Assembly: GCA_017484085.1 (NCBI GenBank)
Contig: JAFUTW010000037.1
Coordinates: 34,369-98,368, forward strand
Length of the DNA: 64,000 nt
Direction of reading: 5' to 3'
DNA from: Clostridia bacterium
GTDB lineage: Bacteria; Bacillota; Clostridia; Christensenellales; Aristaeellaceae
Position numbers and translations under genes: made by a program. The stretch's first letter is position 1, and the number at the start of each line of letters is the position of its first letter. The notes below the pieces were generated by a model. It had not been told where the DNA came from, made no database searches, and saw only the letters and a list, made by a program, of their open reading frames with translations. Positions 19,792 through 28,873 of this stretch are shown one piece after another.

Positions 19792-19813
19792 CGGGACAGG
19801 GAGGCGGTAAGCC

Positions 19814-20350
19814 ATGAGAGCGATTCGGCGGTTTCTGACGTTTATCGCCAGCAGACTGTTCTTTGTCACGCTTGTCTTGTCGCTGGCCATCCTGTCGTTT
19901 TATACCGCGATGAACGTGGCCAATATCTGGATTCTGACGGACGAAGGGCTTGAAGCCCGTGCCCGCGCAGTGATCCAGGGCACTGAAACGGCCCAGCTGA
20001 CGAATTACTTCACGGAAGACTTTATCCTGCAGGATCCGGTGCTGATGGTCGGAACAGGCGCATCTTCCCCGTATCGGGACTACTCGATCCGCTCCGTATC
20101 GCACAAGACGAGGATGCATACCATTTGGGCATGGCCTTGGGACAATACCGCGACAGCCGAGGTGACAGAGAGCATCCCGGCGATTGATGGCACGATCCTG
20201 GCCGCTCAGCGGGAAGCGGCGCTGGCTGCCGGCGGCGAAGAGCGGCTGAAGCCGCCCGCGTGGGAGACCAGCCGGTACCGCGTGATGCTGCAGCGGACGG
20301 GTGGACGGTGGAAGATATCCGCGCTTCAGCGGATGGAGATGCGGAACTGA
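19814..20350 (+). CDS. Membrane-anchored protein of unknown function between ftsY and dus
   Basis: 178 residues. One N-terminal membrane segment (about residues 8-32, LTFIASRLFFVTLVLSLAIL) leaves an extracytoplasmic part of about 145 residues with ANIWILTDEGLEARARAVIQ, FTEDFILQDP and a terminal RYRVMLQRTGGRWKISALQRME, resembling NTF2-like or Cystatin-like small mixed folds only loosely. GGGAGG is placed before the ATG. Its stop overlaps the next start (TGATG), so it is coupled to the dus gene. I do not recognise the family. Confidence 0.75.
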   Translation: MRAIRRFLTFIASRLFFVTLVLSLAILSFYTAMNVANIWILTDEGLEARARAVIQGTETAQLTNYFTEDFILQDPVLMVGTGASSPYRDYSIRSVSHKTRMHTIWAWPWDNTATAEVTESIPAIDGTILAAQREAALAAGGEERLKPPAWETSRYRVMLQRTGGRWKISALQRMEMRN

Positions 20351-21333
20351 TGGAAGCGCTCTGGCTAAACGGCGCCGCCCTGGCCCCGATGGCGGGGACG
20401 ACGGATCTCCCCTTCCGGCTGCTGTGCCTGGAAATGGGCTGCGCCATGGTGACCACCGAGATGGTCAGCGCCAAAGGCTATCTCATGTCACCCAGGGACG
20501 CGTACGCATCCAGGACGCTGCTGGCGACCTCCGAAGCGGAGCGGGGGCGTGCGGGCTTGCAGATCTTCGGCCATGAGCCGGAGGTGATCCGCGAAGCCGC
20601 CGGGCGGCTGACAGAGGAAGGCCGCTGGGGCTTTTTGGACATCAATATGGGCTGTCCGGTTCCGAAGATCGTCGGCAACGGAGAAGGCAGCGCGCTTCTG
20701 CGGGATCCGGAGGCGGCAGCGCGTGTGATACGTGCCGCGGCGGAAGGTTCCGGGGTGCCGGTCAGCATAAAACTGAGGCTTGGTTTTGAAGACAGAAACA
20801 GGACGTTTCTGGAAGTCGGGCGTTTGGCGGAGGCGGCAGGGGCTGCTTTCCTCACCCTTCACGCGCGGAGTCGTGAGCAGTTTTACAGCGGCAGCGCGGA
20901 TTGGGACGCCATCCGGGAGCTGAAGCGGGCCGTATCGATCCCCGTGATCGGGAACGGCGACATCATCAGTGCGGAGGACGCGCTGCATATGCTGAGGGAG
21001 ACGGGCTGCGACGGGGTCGCGGTCGGGCGCGCCGCACAGGGCAACCCGTGGATCTTCGCGGAGATCCGGGATGCGCTTGCAGGAAAAAAGCCGCGCCGGC
21101 CGGAGGCGGAGGAGCGGCTTTCCGTGATGCTGCGGCACCTCGATATGCTGCTTGAACTGAAGGGCGAGGTCACCGCTGTCAAGGAGATGCGCAGGCATGC
21201 GGCGGACTACATCCGAGGGATGCGGGATGCGGCAAAAATGCGCGAGCGAATCAACCAGATCGTCAGCCGGGCAGAATTCTGCGACGTGCTGACAGGATAT
21301 ATGAAAGAGAAAGCTGAGGAGGATCAATCATGA
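20350..21333 (+). CDS. dus: tRNA-dihydrouridine synthase, DusB-like
   Basis: FMN enzyme reducing uridine to dihydrouridine in tRNA. 327 residues: TIM barrel beginning LAPMAGTTDLPFR, catalytic Cys in DINMGCPVPKIVGNGEGSAL, Lys in VSIKLRLGF, His in TLHARSREQFYSG, FMN site IGNGDIISAEDA and GVAVGRAAQGNPWIF. The ATG at 20350 shares bases with the upstream stop; longer in-frame starts overlap the preceding gene. It overlaps the flavodiiron gene by ATGA. Confidence 0.95.
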   Translation: MEALWLNGAALAPMAGTTDLPFRLLCLEMGCAMVTTEMVSAKGYLMSPRDAYASRTLLATSEAERGRAGLQIFGHEPEVIREAAGRLTEEGRWGFLDINMGCPVPKIVGNGEGSALLRDPEAAARVIRAAAEGSGVPVSIKLRLGFEDRNRTFLEVGRLAEAAGAAFLTLHARSREQFYSGSADWDAIRELKRAVSIPVIGNGDIISAEDALHMLRETGCDGVAVGRAAQGNPWIFAEIRDALAGKKPRRPEAEERLSVMLRHLDMLLELKGEVTAVKEMRRHAADYIRGMRDAAKMRERINQIVSRAEFCDVLTGYMKEKAEEDQS

Positions 21334-22490
21334 ATCGCAAGATTACGGAAGGGATCGTCGAGATTTCCACACATGACAAGGAGATCCGGCGTTTTGAAGG
21401 ACAGTATCCGGTACCCGAAGGGATCACCTATAATACCTGGCTGATCGAGGACGACAAGTTTATCCTGATGGACACGGTGGATTCCGCGTTTGCGAAACCC
21501 TGGCTGACGGAGCTTGCGGCGGTGCTGGGGGACAGAAAGCCCGACCTGCTGGTCATTTCGCATGCGGAGCCGGACCATTCGGGCTCCATCGCGGCACTGG
21601 TCGAGGCGTATCCGGAGGTGACGCTGGTCGGCAACGCGAAGACCTTTACCATGCTCGACCAGTTCTTCCCGCAGCCGCTCAAGGCGGCCCGGCAGGTCGT
21701 AAAGGACGGAGACTGCATCGAAACGGCGAACCACAGGCTCCGGTTCGTCTTTGCGCCTATGGTTCACTGGCCCGAGGTGATGTTTACCTTTGATGAAGCG
21801 ACCGGAACGCTTTTCTCTGCGGATGCCTTCGGCACGTTCGGCGCCGCAGAACTGACGGGCGAGTGGGAGAGCGAAGCGCGCCGCTACTACGGCAACATCG
21901 TCGGCAAATACGGCGCACAGGTGCAGGCAGTATTAAAGAAAGCGGCAGCGCTCCCTGTAAAACGCGCCTGCCCGCTGCATGGCCCGATGCTGGAGGGCGC
22001 GAACCTGAGCGCCGCTGTTTCGGCCTACGAAAAGTGGTCCGCTTGGCAGCCGGAAAGCGACGGAACGCTGATCGTCTGCGCGGGCTTCCACGGCCATACG
22101 CTCGCGGCGGCGGAGAAGATCCGGGGCGAACTCGAAGCCTCCGGCCATGAGGCTGTGGTCGTCGATCTGACGGAGACGGACAAGTCCTTTGCCGTTGGCA
22201 TGGCGTTCCGGTACCGGCATATCGTGCTGGCTGCTGCGACCTATGACGGCGCTTACGCACCTGCAATGGAAGCCTTTATCGGCTCCATGAAGATGAAGGG
22301 GCTCCAGAACCGGGTCTTCGGCCTGGTGGAGAACGGAACGTGGGCACCGATGGCAGCCAAGCAGATGACGGCGGCTCTGGAAGGCATGAAGAACATCACC
22401 GTGCTGGAAACGAAGGTGACTCTGCGTTCGGCGATGAATGCCAAAAACGAAGAAGAGATCCGGGCGCTCTGCGAAGCGCTGTATGCGTAA
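21330..22490 (+). CDS. FprA-type flavodiiron protein (A-type flavoprotein)
   Basis: Reduces O2 to water or NO to N2O in anaerobes. 386 residues: a metallo-beta-lactamase-like diiron domain with ligands H78-x-E80-x-D82-H83 (HAEPDHSG), H146, D165 and H217, all present, then a flavodoxin-like FMN domain from about residue 250 (LIVCAGFHGHTLAAAEKI). The first FMN loop is GFHGHT rather than a typical S/T-x-T/Y-G-x-T, a small variation. Electron donor is probably a separate rubredoxin, not seen here. It ends the operon at a terminator. Confidence 0.93.
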   Translation: MNRKITEGIVEISTHDKEIRRFEGQYPVPEGITYNTWLIEDDKFILMDTVDSAFAKPWLTELAAVLGDRKPDLLVISHAEPDHSGSIAALVEAYPEVTLVGNAKTFTMLDQFFPQPLKAARQVVKDGDCIETANHRLRFVFAPMVHWPEVMFTFDEATGTLFSADAFGTFGAAELTGEWESEARRYYGNIVGKYGAQVQAVLKKAAALPVKRACPLHGPMLEGANLSAAVSAYEKWSAWQPESDGTLIVCAGFHGHTLAAAEKIRGELEASGHEAVVVDLTETDKSFAVGMAFRYRHIVLAAATYDGAYAPAMEAFIGSMKMKGLQNRVFGLVENGTWAPMAAKQMTAALEGMKNITVLETKVTLRSAMNAKNEEEIRALCEALYA

Positions 22491-22496
22491 AAAACT

Positions 22497-22527
22497 AAAC
22501 TGCCCTGCTTCCGACGGGGCAGTTTTT
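22497..22527. terminator. Terminator between convergent flavodiiron and RluA-family genes
   Basis: A 9-bp stem AAACTGCCC/GGGCAGTTT with an 11-base loop and flanking A and T runs; usable from both sides. Confidence 0.88.
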
Positions 22528-23449
22528 ATGGTTTCTTCAAAAGCGCGAGCATCTCCAGATCATTTTCAGCCTGCAGCCGTATCTCTGCGTGCGTTACGGG
22601 GTGGACAAAGCACAGCCTGTCGCCGCACAGCTGCTGCCGCGCAAGCCCAAGCTCCGAAGACAGGGCGGCAGAGGCTTCGGTGGCATAACGCGCATCTCCC
22701 AGGATAGGGCAGCCGATGCTGTGCAGATGCACGCGCAGCTGGTGTGTGCGGCCGGTCAGAGGAGACAGGCGGACTACGGAAACCGGCGCCTCCAGCGCGC
22801 CGGCCGGGAAGGTCATCAGGCAGCGGTAACGCGTGAGGGCGCGCCGGCCTTCCGCCGAGACGCATCGGGTGAAGCTGTCCGGGGCGATTCTCGCGATCGG
22901 CGCGTCGATGACGCCCTCGGACGGGGACGGCGCACCGCAGACGGCAGCCAGGTAGCCTTTTTCAAAGGCGCTGCCGGAGAGCTTCTGCTGCAGCAGCCAC
23001 TGGATGTACGGCAGCTTCGAAAAGAGGACGATGCCGCTGGTTTCGCTGTCCAGCCGGTGGACGGGATGGGCCGGATATCCGAGATAAGAAAGGACCCGGT
23101 TCTCCAGCGTATCGCTCCAGCGCGGCATGGAAGGGGAAGGGTGTGTCTGCAGCATCGGCGGCTTCCATACGGCCAGCAGGAAGTCGTCTTCAAAAAGCAC
23201 TTTCAGCGGCTTGGCGCAGTCAGGGGCGGGGCTGTCGGCGGAGGGCGCATAGGCGGGGATATCGACGGCGACCCGCTCCCCGGCTCGAACAGGCTGATTG
23301 GTGTAGCGGGGCTCCCCGTCAACCGTCAGTTCCAGCCCCTCGCGCTTGATGCGCCGCAGCAGGGTGGAGGACAGACCGGCCCGGCGGCGCAGAAACAAAT
23401 CCAGGCGGAGCCCGTCGTCTTCCGGCGGGACGCTGAAATGAAAAACCAT
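22526..23449 (-). CDS. RluA-family pseudouridine synthase
   Basis: Isomerises uridine to pseudouridine in rRNA or tRNA. 307 residues: N-terminal S4-like RNA-binding part (LRLDLFLRRRAGLSSTLLRRI), catalytic HRLDSETSG with Asp134, and LTGRTHQLRVHLHSIGCPILGD. Alone on the minus strand with its own promoter. Target site cannot be assigned; the second RluA-type gene at 57209 is closer to RluD. Confidence 0.93.
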   Translation of the reverse strand: MVFHFSVPPEDDGLRLDLFLRRRAGLSSTLLRRIKREGLELTVDGEPRYTNQPVRAGERVAVDIPAYAPSADSPAPDCAKPLKVLFEDDFLLAVWKPPMLQTHPSPSMPRWSDTLENRVLSYLGYPAHPVHRLDSETSGIVLFSKLPYIQWLLQQKLSGSAFEKGYLAAVCGAPSPSEGVIDAPIARIAPDSFTRCVSAEGRRALTRYRCLMTFPAGALEAPVSVVRLSPLTGRTHQLRVHLHSIGCPILGDARYATEASAALSSELGLARQQLCGDRLCFVHPVTHAEIRLQAENDLEMLALLKKP

Positions 23450-23493
23450 AGGATCCCTTCTTTTTCAGAGTGATCACCGTGCTTACGGGGATT

Positions 23494-23522
23494 ATCGTAG
23501 CAAAGGAAAGGGTGAGCGTCAA
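23494..23522 (-). promoter_or_regulatory. Promoter of the minus-strand RluA-family gene
   Basis: Minus strand: TTGACG (23522-23517), 17-base spacer, TACGAT (23499-23494). Confidence 0.7.
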
Positions 23523-23592
23523 CCTAAAAATGAGAAAGCGGAAGGAATGCGGCAAAAAGTACGGAATATGTGAAAAAAACGTAAAATGGCAG

Positions 23593-23621
23593 TTTACAAA
23601 AGAACGGGAGAATGTTAAAAT
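23593..23621 (+). promoter_or_regulatory. Promoter of rpsO
   Basis: TTTACA at 23593-23598, 17-base spacer, TAAAAT at 23616-23621. It leaves a leader of about 90 bases before rpsO that contains short self-complementary G+C-rich segments. Confidence 0.75.
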
Positions 23622-23716
23622 AGCGGACGGTCCGAACCGCATGCGCGGCAGTGCGCCTCTCCAAGACGGCTTGCCATGCTTGCGGCGATTGGAAATAAAA
23701 AATTGGAGGAAGTACC

Positions 23717-23980
23717 ATGGATAAGGCAACCAAGGAAGCAATCATCAAAGAGTATGCCCGTCACGAGGGCGACACCGGCAGCCCCGAGGTTCAGATCGCG
23801 CTGCTTACAGCCCGCATCAACCACCTCAACGAGCATCTCAAGGATCACAAGAAGGATCATCATTCTCATCGCGGCCTGCTGCTGATGGTTGGTCAGCGCC
23901 GCAGCATGATGGAATATCTGCGTCGGATCGACATCGAGCGCTACCGCGCTCTGATTGCAAAGCTGGGCCTGCGCAAGTAA
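23717..23980 (+). CDS. rpsO: 30S ribosomal protein S15
   Basis: 87 residues, standard S15: [35 protein letters not shown] and [10 protein letters not shown] are the 16S rRNA-contacting blocks. TTGGAGGAAG precedes the ATG. Followed by a terminator and pnp, the classical rpsO-pnp order. Confidence 0.98.
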   Translation: MDKATKEAIIKEYARHEGDTGSPEVQIALLTARINHLNEHLKDHKKDHHSHRGLLLMVGQRRSMMEYLRRIDIERYRALIAKLGLRK

Positions 23981-24011
23981 GCCGGATTCGCAGCGGGATG
24001 AGTCCCAGATG

Positions 24012-24050
24012 GCCGTCGTTTGGGAGCAGCTTCCAAACGGCGGCTTTTTT
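24012..24050 (+). terminator. Terminator between rpsO and pnp
   Basis: Stem GCCGTCGTTTGG paired with CCAAACGGCGGC (one G-T pair) followed by six T. Partial readthrough probably supplies pnp, since I see no clear pnp promoter. Confidence 0.88.
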
Positions 24051-24112
24051 CGGGTCAGGAGGGTTCCTGCCCTGTGGTGTGTGGAGTGGAAGAGTATTGA
24101 AAGGAGTATCCC

Positions 24113-26260
24113 ATGGAAAAGGTTTACAGCATGGAACTGGCGGGCCGTACGCTCAGCCTGGAGTTCGGCAAGTACTGCGGACAGGCTAACGGTTCCGTGT
24201 TCGTGCATTTGGGCGATACCGTTGTGATGGTCAATGTCACCGCGGCGGATAAGCCCCGCGAGGGTCAGGATTTCTTCCCCCTCAGTGTCGATTTTGAGGA
24301 GAAGATGTATTCCGTCGGCAAGCTTCCCGGCGGCTTCATCAAGCGCGAGGGACGTCCTTCCGAGAAGGCGACGCTGACCGCGCGCCTCATCGACCGTCCG
24401 CTGCGCCCGCTCTTTAACAAGGGTATGCGCAACGACGTGCAGGTCGTCTGCACCGTTCTCTCCGTGGAGCAGGATGTGCCCCCGGATATCCCCGCGATGA
24501 TCGGCGCTTCCGCCGCGATCGCGGTCAGCGACATCCCGTGGGCCGGCCCGATCGGCGGCGTATCCGTTGGCCTGGTGGGCAGCGATGTGGTCATCAACCC
24601 CGATCTGGAGCAGCGCGCCGTCTCCCGCCTGAATCTGACTGTCGCCGGCACGGATGAAGCGGTGCTGATGGTGGAAGCGGGCGCCAAGGAGATCAGCGAA
24701 GACGATATGCTGAGGGCGATCCTCACCGGCCACGAAGCGATCAAGAAGATCGTGGCCTTCCAGAAGGAGATCGTCGCCGAGATCGGCAAGGAAAAGAAGG
24801 ACTTCCCGGTTTACGAGACCGGCGAGGACGTGAAGCAGGCAGTGCACGAGGACTTCCTCGGCCGTACTGAGTGGGCGTTCGAGGCGTTTGACCGCCACGA
24901 GCGCGGCGACCGCGAGAACATCGTCAAGGCGGAAGCGCACGAGAAGTACGCGGAGCGCTTTGAAGGCCGCATGGCGGAAGTCGACGATGCCCTGTATTAC
25001 CTCGACAAAGAGGTCATGCGCCGCAAGATCCTGGAGCAGGGCGTCCGTCCCGACGGGCGCAGCCTGACGCAGATCCGCCCCATCTGGTGCGAGACCGGCG
25101 TGCTGCCCAGGGTGCACGGCTCCGGCGTTTTCACGCGCGGTGAGACGCAGGTCATGTCCGTGGCGACGCTCGCGCCCGTCAGCGAAGCGCAGGTCATCGA
25201 AGGCCTCGGCGCAGAGACGAGCGAGCGCTATATGCACAACTACAACATGCCGCCCTACGCCTCCGGCGAAGCGGGCCGCATGAAGAGCCCGGGCCGCCGC
25301 GAGATCGGTCACGGCGCGCTGGCTAAGCGCGCATTGGAGCCGGTCATCCCGCCGGTTGAGGAGTTCCCGTACGCCATCCGCGTGGTCAGCGAGGTTCTGA
25401 GCTCCAACGGCTCCACCTCCCAGGCTTCCGTCTGCGGCTCCACGCTGGCGCTGATGGACGCGGGCGTGCCGATCGCGGCGCCTGTTGCGGGCGTGGCCAT
25501 GGGCCTCATCAAGGACGCGGAGAGCGGCAAGGTTGCCGTGCTGACCGACATCCAGGGCTTGGAAGACTTCCTGGGTGATATGGACTTCAAGGTCGCGGGC
25601 ACCATGAACGGCATCACCGCCATTCAGATGGACATCAAGATCAAGGGCATCGACGAGGCGATCCTGCGCCAGGCGCTCTCCCAGGCGCTGGACGGACGGC
25701 TCTTCATCCTGCAGAAGATGCTGGAGGTCCTCCCGCAGCCGCGTGAGCACCTTTCCAAGTATGCGCCCAAGATCATGCGCTTCATGATCAACCCGGAGAA
25801 GATCAGCGAAGTCATCGGCCCGCGCGGCAAGATGATCAACAAGATCATCGACGAGACCGGCGTCAAGATCGACATTGAGGACGACGGTAGCGTTTACATC
25901 GCCACGCCGGATGAGGAAGCCGCGCTGAAGGCGCGCCGCCTCATCGAGGGCATCGCCAAGGAGATCGAGGTCGGCGAGGTGTATCTCGGTAAGGTCGTGA
26001 GGATGATGAACTTCGGCGTCTTTGTCGAGCTGCTGCCCGGCAAGGACGGCATGATCCACATCTCCAAGCTTGCCAAGGGCCGCGTGGAGAAGTGTGAGGA
26101 CGTCGTCTCGATCGGTGACGAGATCGAGGTCAAGGTCGCGGAGATCGATGCGCAGGGCAGGATCAATCTGATCCGCAACGACATCGATTACGGCTCCGCC
26201 CCGGAGACGCCGCGCCGCACAGCCGGCCAGCGTCCGCCCCGCAGGGAATCGAACCGCTGA
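24113..26260 (+). CDS. pnp: Polynucleotide phosphorylase (PNPase)
   Basis: 3'-5' phosphorolytic exoribonuclease of RNA decay. 715 residues: two RNase PH domains joined by a helical linker ([40 protein letters not shown]), then KH domain ([20 protein letters not shown], ~560-620) and S1 domain ([20 protein letters not shown], ~625-695). A basic tail follows. AAAGGAG precedes the ATG. The hairpin after the stop may end the rpsO-pnp transcript. Confidence 0.98.
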   Translation: MEKVYSMELAGRTLSLEFGKYCGQANGSVFVHLGDTVVMVNVTAADKPREGQDFFPLSVDFEEKMYSVGKLPGGFIKREGRPSEKATLTARLIDRPLRPLFNKGMRNDVQVVCTVLSVEQDVPPDIPAMIGASAAIAVSDIPWAGPIGGVSVGLVGSDVVINPDLEQRAVSRLNLTVAGTDEAVLMVEAGAKEISEDDMLRAILTGHEAIKKIVAFQKEIVAEIGKEKKDFPVYETGEDVKQAVHEDFLGRTEWAFEAFDRHERGDRENIVKAEAHEKYAERFEGRMAEVDDALYYLDKEVMRRKILEQGVRPDGRSLTQIRPIWCETGVLPRVHGSGVFTRGETQVMSVATLAPVSEAQVIEGLGAETSERYMHNYNMPPYASGEAGRMKSPGRREIGHGALAKRALEPVIPPVEEFPYAIRVVSEVLSSNGSTSQASVCGSTLALMDAGVPIAAPVAGVAMGLIKDAESGKVAVLTDIQGLEDFLGDMDFKVAGTMNGITAIQMDIKIKGIDEAILRQALSQALDGRLFILQKMLEVLPQPREHLSKYAPKIMRFMINPEKISEVIGPRGKMINKIIDETGVKIDIEDDGSVYIATPDEEAALKARRLIEGIAKEIEVGEVYLGKVVRMMNFGVFVELLPGKDGMIHISKLAKGRVEKCEDVVSIGDEIEVKVAEIDAQGRINLIRNDIDYGSAPETPRRTAGQRPPRRESNR

Positions 26261-26276
26261 TTGAATGAGAAAGAGA

Positions 26277-26302
26277 GGGCCGCCGGATTCGGCGGCCCTT
26301 TT
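26277..26302 (+). terminator. Terminator after pnp
   Basis: Stem GGGCCGCCG/CGGCGGCCC, 4-base loop, then TTTT. It lies before the peptidase start, so the longer in-frame start at 26265 is unlikely. Confidence 0.85.
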
Positions 26303-26315
26303 CGGTGGAAAGACG

Positions 26316-27605
26316 ATGAAGGAAACAACCCAAGTGCTACAAACGGAACTAAGGACGGCGACCCTGCCCGGAGGGCTGCGGATCGTGCTGGAAAACCGCC
26401 CGTACGCGCCCTGCGTCAGCGTGGGGGTCTGGATCGGCGCGGGCTCCATGCACGAGACGGCGGAAGAGAACGGCTGCGCCCACTTTCTGGAGCACATGGC
26501 CTTTAAGAGCACGGAAAACCGCACGGCAGGCGGGATCCTGGAGGAGATGGACCGGCTGGGCGGGCACATCAACGCCTTTACGGAGAAGGAATGCACCTGC
26601 TATTATGCGCGCGTCATCCCGGAGCATCTGGGGCAGCTGCTGGACCTCTTTGCCGACCTGCTGCTGCATCCGCTGACGGACCGGCAGGAGATGGAGAAGG
26701 AGCGCGGCGTGATCCTGGAGGAAATCGCCATGTGCGAGGACAATCCGGAGGACCGGACGGGCGACCTGCTTTCGGCGGCCTTCTTCGGTGGTCAGCCGAT
26801 GGGGCGGCCCATCCTGGGCAGTGCCGAGGGCATCCGGACGATGACGAGGGAGCGCCTGCTGGGCTACCGACGGGCGCACTACGTGCCGGGCAGCACCGTT
26901 GTGGCGCTTTCCGGCAGGATGCCTGATGCGGATGCCGTACTGGAGGCCATCGCGCAGGCGTTTGCCGGCTGGACAGGGGAAGCGGCCGCGCAGGCCGCGC
27001 CGAAACGCGCAGCGCAGCTGCGCAGGCTGTGCGACGAAAGCTCCTTTGAGCAGACGCACCTCTCCTTTGCGTGGCCGGGCCCCGTGCTGGATGCGCCTGA
27101 GACGCCCGCCGCATGGGCGCTCAGCATGATCCTGGGCGAGGGCAACAGCTCCAGGCTGTTCCGGCGCATCCGGGAAGAGATGGGCGCGGTGTACAACATC
27201 TACAGCGATGTGGTTTCGTACCCTTCCTGCGGCATGGTGTCCGTTTTTGCTGAGACCTCTCCGCAGCAGGCGCAGAAGGTGCTGGATACGCTGGGGGAAG
27301 AGCTGGACAGGCTGCTTGAGGGCGGAGTGACTGCCGAGGAGATGGACATGGCCAAGGAACAGCTGCGCATCGCCTGCCTCCTGGGCGACGAGAGCTCCGA
27401 GGAGCGGATGACCGCGCTGGGGCGGAGCCTGCTGCTGCGCGGGCGCATCCGCGAAAAGGAAGAAGTGCTCTCGGCTATCGACAGGGTCTCTCCGGAGGAG
27501 ATCAACAGCCTGCTGCGTGAAATCTTCGCGCAGCCCAGTGCGTCCGCGTTTGTGGGCAAAGGGGTCAAAAAGCTGAAGATCCCCGGTATCATACGGACAG
27601 AATGA
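26316..27605 (+). CDS. M16-family zinc peptidase (YmxG/PqqL-like)
   Basis: About 429 residues. Inverted zinc motif HFLEH at 56-60 with the downstream glutamate in ERGVILEEIAM, and the second M16 domain with LSMILGEGNSSRLFRRIREE, the residues that close on substrate. Processing-peptidase-like M16 genes are commonly beside pnp in Firmicutes. No signal peptide, so it is cytoplasmic. ATG 26316 is preceded by GGTGGAAAG; a terminator follows. Confidence 0.92.
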   Translation: MKETTQVLQTELRTATLPGGLRIVLENRPYAPCVSVGVWIGAGSMHETAEENGCAHFLEHMAFKSTENRTAGGILEEMDRLGGHINAFTEKECTCYYARVIPEHLGQLLDLFADLLLHPLTDRQEMEKERGVILEEIAMCEDNPEDRTGDLLSAAFFGGQPMGRPILGSAEGIRTMTRERLLGYRRAHYVPGSTVVALSGRMPDADAVLEAIAQAFAGWTGEAAAQAAPKRAAQLRRLCDESSFEQTHLSFAWPGPVLDAPETPAAWALSMILGEGNSSRLFRRIREEMGAVYNIYSDVVSYPSCGMVSVFAETSPQQAQKVLDTLGEELDRLLEGGVTAEEMDMAKEQLRIACLLGDESSEERMTALGRSLLLRGRIREKEEVLSAIDRVSPEEINSLLREIFAQPSASAFVGKGVKKLKIPGIIRTE

Positions 27606-27608
27606 GAT

Positions 27609-27632
27609 AAGGAGCGCTGCGGCGCTCCTTTT
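27609..27632 (+). terminator. Terminator after the M16 peptidase; left border of the A+T-rich region
   Basis: Stem AAGGAGCGC/GCGCTCCTT, 4-base loop, TTTT. Base composition drops sharply just after it. Confidence 0.87.
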
Positions 27633-27680
27633 GAAATGAAATTGCTTTTCGTATAGTTTGTTTAGCAGTCATCAGCAAAC

Positions 27681-28247
27681 TCAATTCTTGAGATAGGAGA
27701 TAGTTTTTATAATGTCATCAAAATATGATATGCCATTCTGATCAATCTGTGAAAACATATTAACGCAATTTATCAACAATAGCTCATTCTCGTTGAGACG
27801 TCTCGCATATAAAACCTGATATCTGTTAAGAGATAGTATCCTCACATAGCGTCTTGCGAAAAAACCAATACCAGAATTAACGACTGACATTTTATCAAGC
27901 GATTCAATATCAGACAGAAACTCTTCAGGATACATAGCAAGATAATAAGCGTCATCTTTTATTTCGTGATCAATCGTAATAGCGATATATTCGCTGCGAT
28001 CATAATCAAAATTAACAATCGATGCTCTACCGTTACTTAACATGTTTAAAGCATCATCTAAAGTGAAACCACGTTTTTGAAATCCGTCTGGAACAGACTC
28101 CATACCAGAGTACAAAGTATCTGTTTCGTCCTCAAATGTTATAGATAAGGGAGCACCCGATGTGTCTATTACAAAAGTCTCACTATAAGCCCAGTTTAAA
28201 GCAAAAAGAATCGTAAGAAACACGTAAACAAAGACGTACTTTTTCAC
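27681..28247 (-). CDS. Exported protein of unknown function
   Basis: 188 residues from a GTG start at 28247 with GGAGGA eight bases upstream; longer in-frame starts would run into the repeat. A signal peptide (MKKYVFVYVFLTILFALNWAYS) is followed by an acidic, mixed alpha/beta domain (FEDETDTLYSGMESVPDGF, VQKRG-like turn, FARRYVRILSLNRYQVLYAR). The ending FDDIIKTISYLKN recalls small PsbP-like exported domains in layout only. Its neighbour at 28396 is on the same strand. I do not recognise the family. Confidence 0.65.
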   Translation of the reverse strand: MKKYVFVYVFLTILFALNWAYSETFVIDTSGAPLSITFEDETDTLYSGMESVPDGFQKRGFTLDDALNMLSNGRASIVNFDYDRSEYIAITIDHEIKDDAYYLAMYPEEFLSDIESLDKMSVVNSGIGFFARRYVRILSLNRYQVLYARRLNENELLLINCVNMFSQIDQNGISYFDDIIKTISYLKN

Positions 28248-28293
28248 AATGGTCTCCTCCGTTACCAACACCCTTAAAAACTTTGCCATCCAC

Positions 28294-28360
28294 GGCTTAC
28301 CCTGTGCACCGCGGGAAAAGAGCATTTCGTCAGTTCCTTCTTCAGGTGAACGAGAATGGC
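28294..28360 (+). repeat. Dispersed repeat, degenerate copy 1
   Basis: About 67 bases resembling the left half of the copies at 30970 and 34481, sharing the GGCTT, GCACCG, GAAAA, GTTCCTTCT and CAGGTGA blocks in the same order and orientation. It is the most diverged copy and lacks the right half. Confidence 0.55.
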
Positions 28361-28395
28361 AGTTATCTCGCTCCAAGGAATACAAGTACGGTATT

Positions 28396-28770
28396 CTATA
28401 ATGAAAAGTTTAAATCCTCATAATTCACAACCCTGGCAATTATAGCAATTATACCGGCTGAGACCCTTGATGGATAGATGTCAATTTTATCAGATGAAAT
28501 AGTATCTCTATAAGCAAGATCATTACCAATTACTTTGCATTGAAAGGTTTTAAACTTCCGCGGCTGTATCACCAGATCATATATTCTTATATCTTTATAC
28601 ATCTCAAGAGGGCCTTTAGCAAGAGTCCAGTCAACACGTCCTGTGAAATATGGACCTATAACATAACTATAGGATAACACTTCTTCTTTTGTACATGGGA
28701 CAGTGAATCGGTCTTCGAATACCATTCGATCAAACAATGAACGAAATAACGCATTATTACTGTTTAGCAT
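28396..28770 (-). CDS. Hypothetical protein, 124 residues
   Basis: Small, no signal peptide or membrane segment. It contains MVFEDRFTVPCTKEEVLSYS, a GPYFTGRVDWTLAKG turn and a C-terminal ISSDKIDIYPSRVSAGIIAII stretch that suggests a beta-sheet domain. A clear AGGAGAGG site precedes the ATG and a promoter-like pair lies further up, so I think it is expressed. No family recognised. Confidence 0.6.
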   Translation of the reverse strand: MLNSNNALFRSLFDRMVFEDRFTVPCTKEEVLSYSYVIGPYFTGRVDWTLAKGPLEMYKDIRIYDLVIQPRKFKTFQCKVIGNDLAYRDTISSDKIDIYPSRVSAGIIAIIARVVNYEDLNFSL

Positions 28771-28825
28771 CGGGATCCTCTCCTAGGCTTTTGTGAAATA
28801 CCCGGCATCTTTCAAAGAGTAGGGG

Positions 28826-28855
28826 AGTATACCTCTTTCTAGCCGTTTGTTGTAA
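28826..28855 (-). promoter_or_regulatory. Promoter candidate for the 28396 gene
   Basis: Minus strand: TTACAA (28855-28850), 18-base spacer, TATACT (28831-28826), 56 bases before the gene. Confidence 0.55.
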
Positions 28856-28873
28856 CGAATAGCGACTATTACT

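Noticed and set aside
23615-26596. A very long minus-strand reading frame opposite pnp
   Set aside because: It is the mirror of the G+C-rich pnp codons, with no ribosome site and Ala/Arg/His-rich composition unlike a folded protein.
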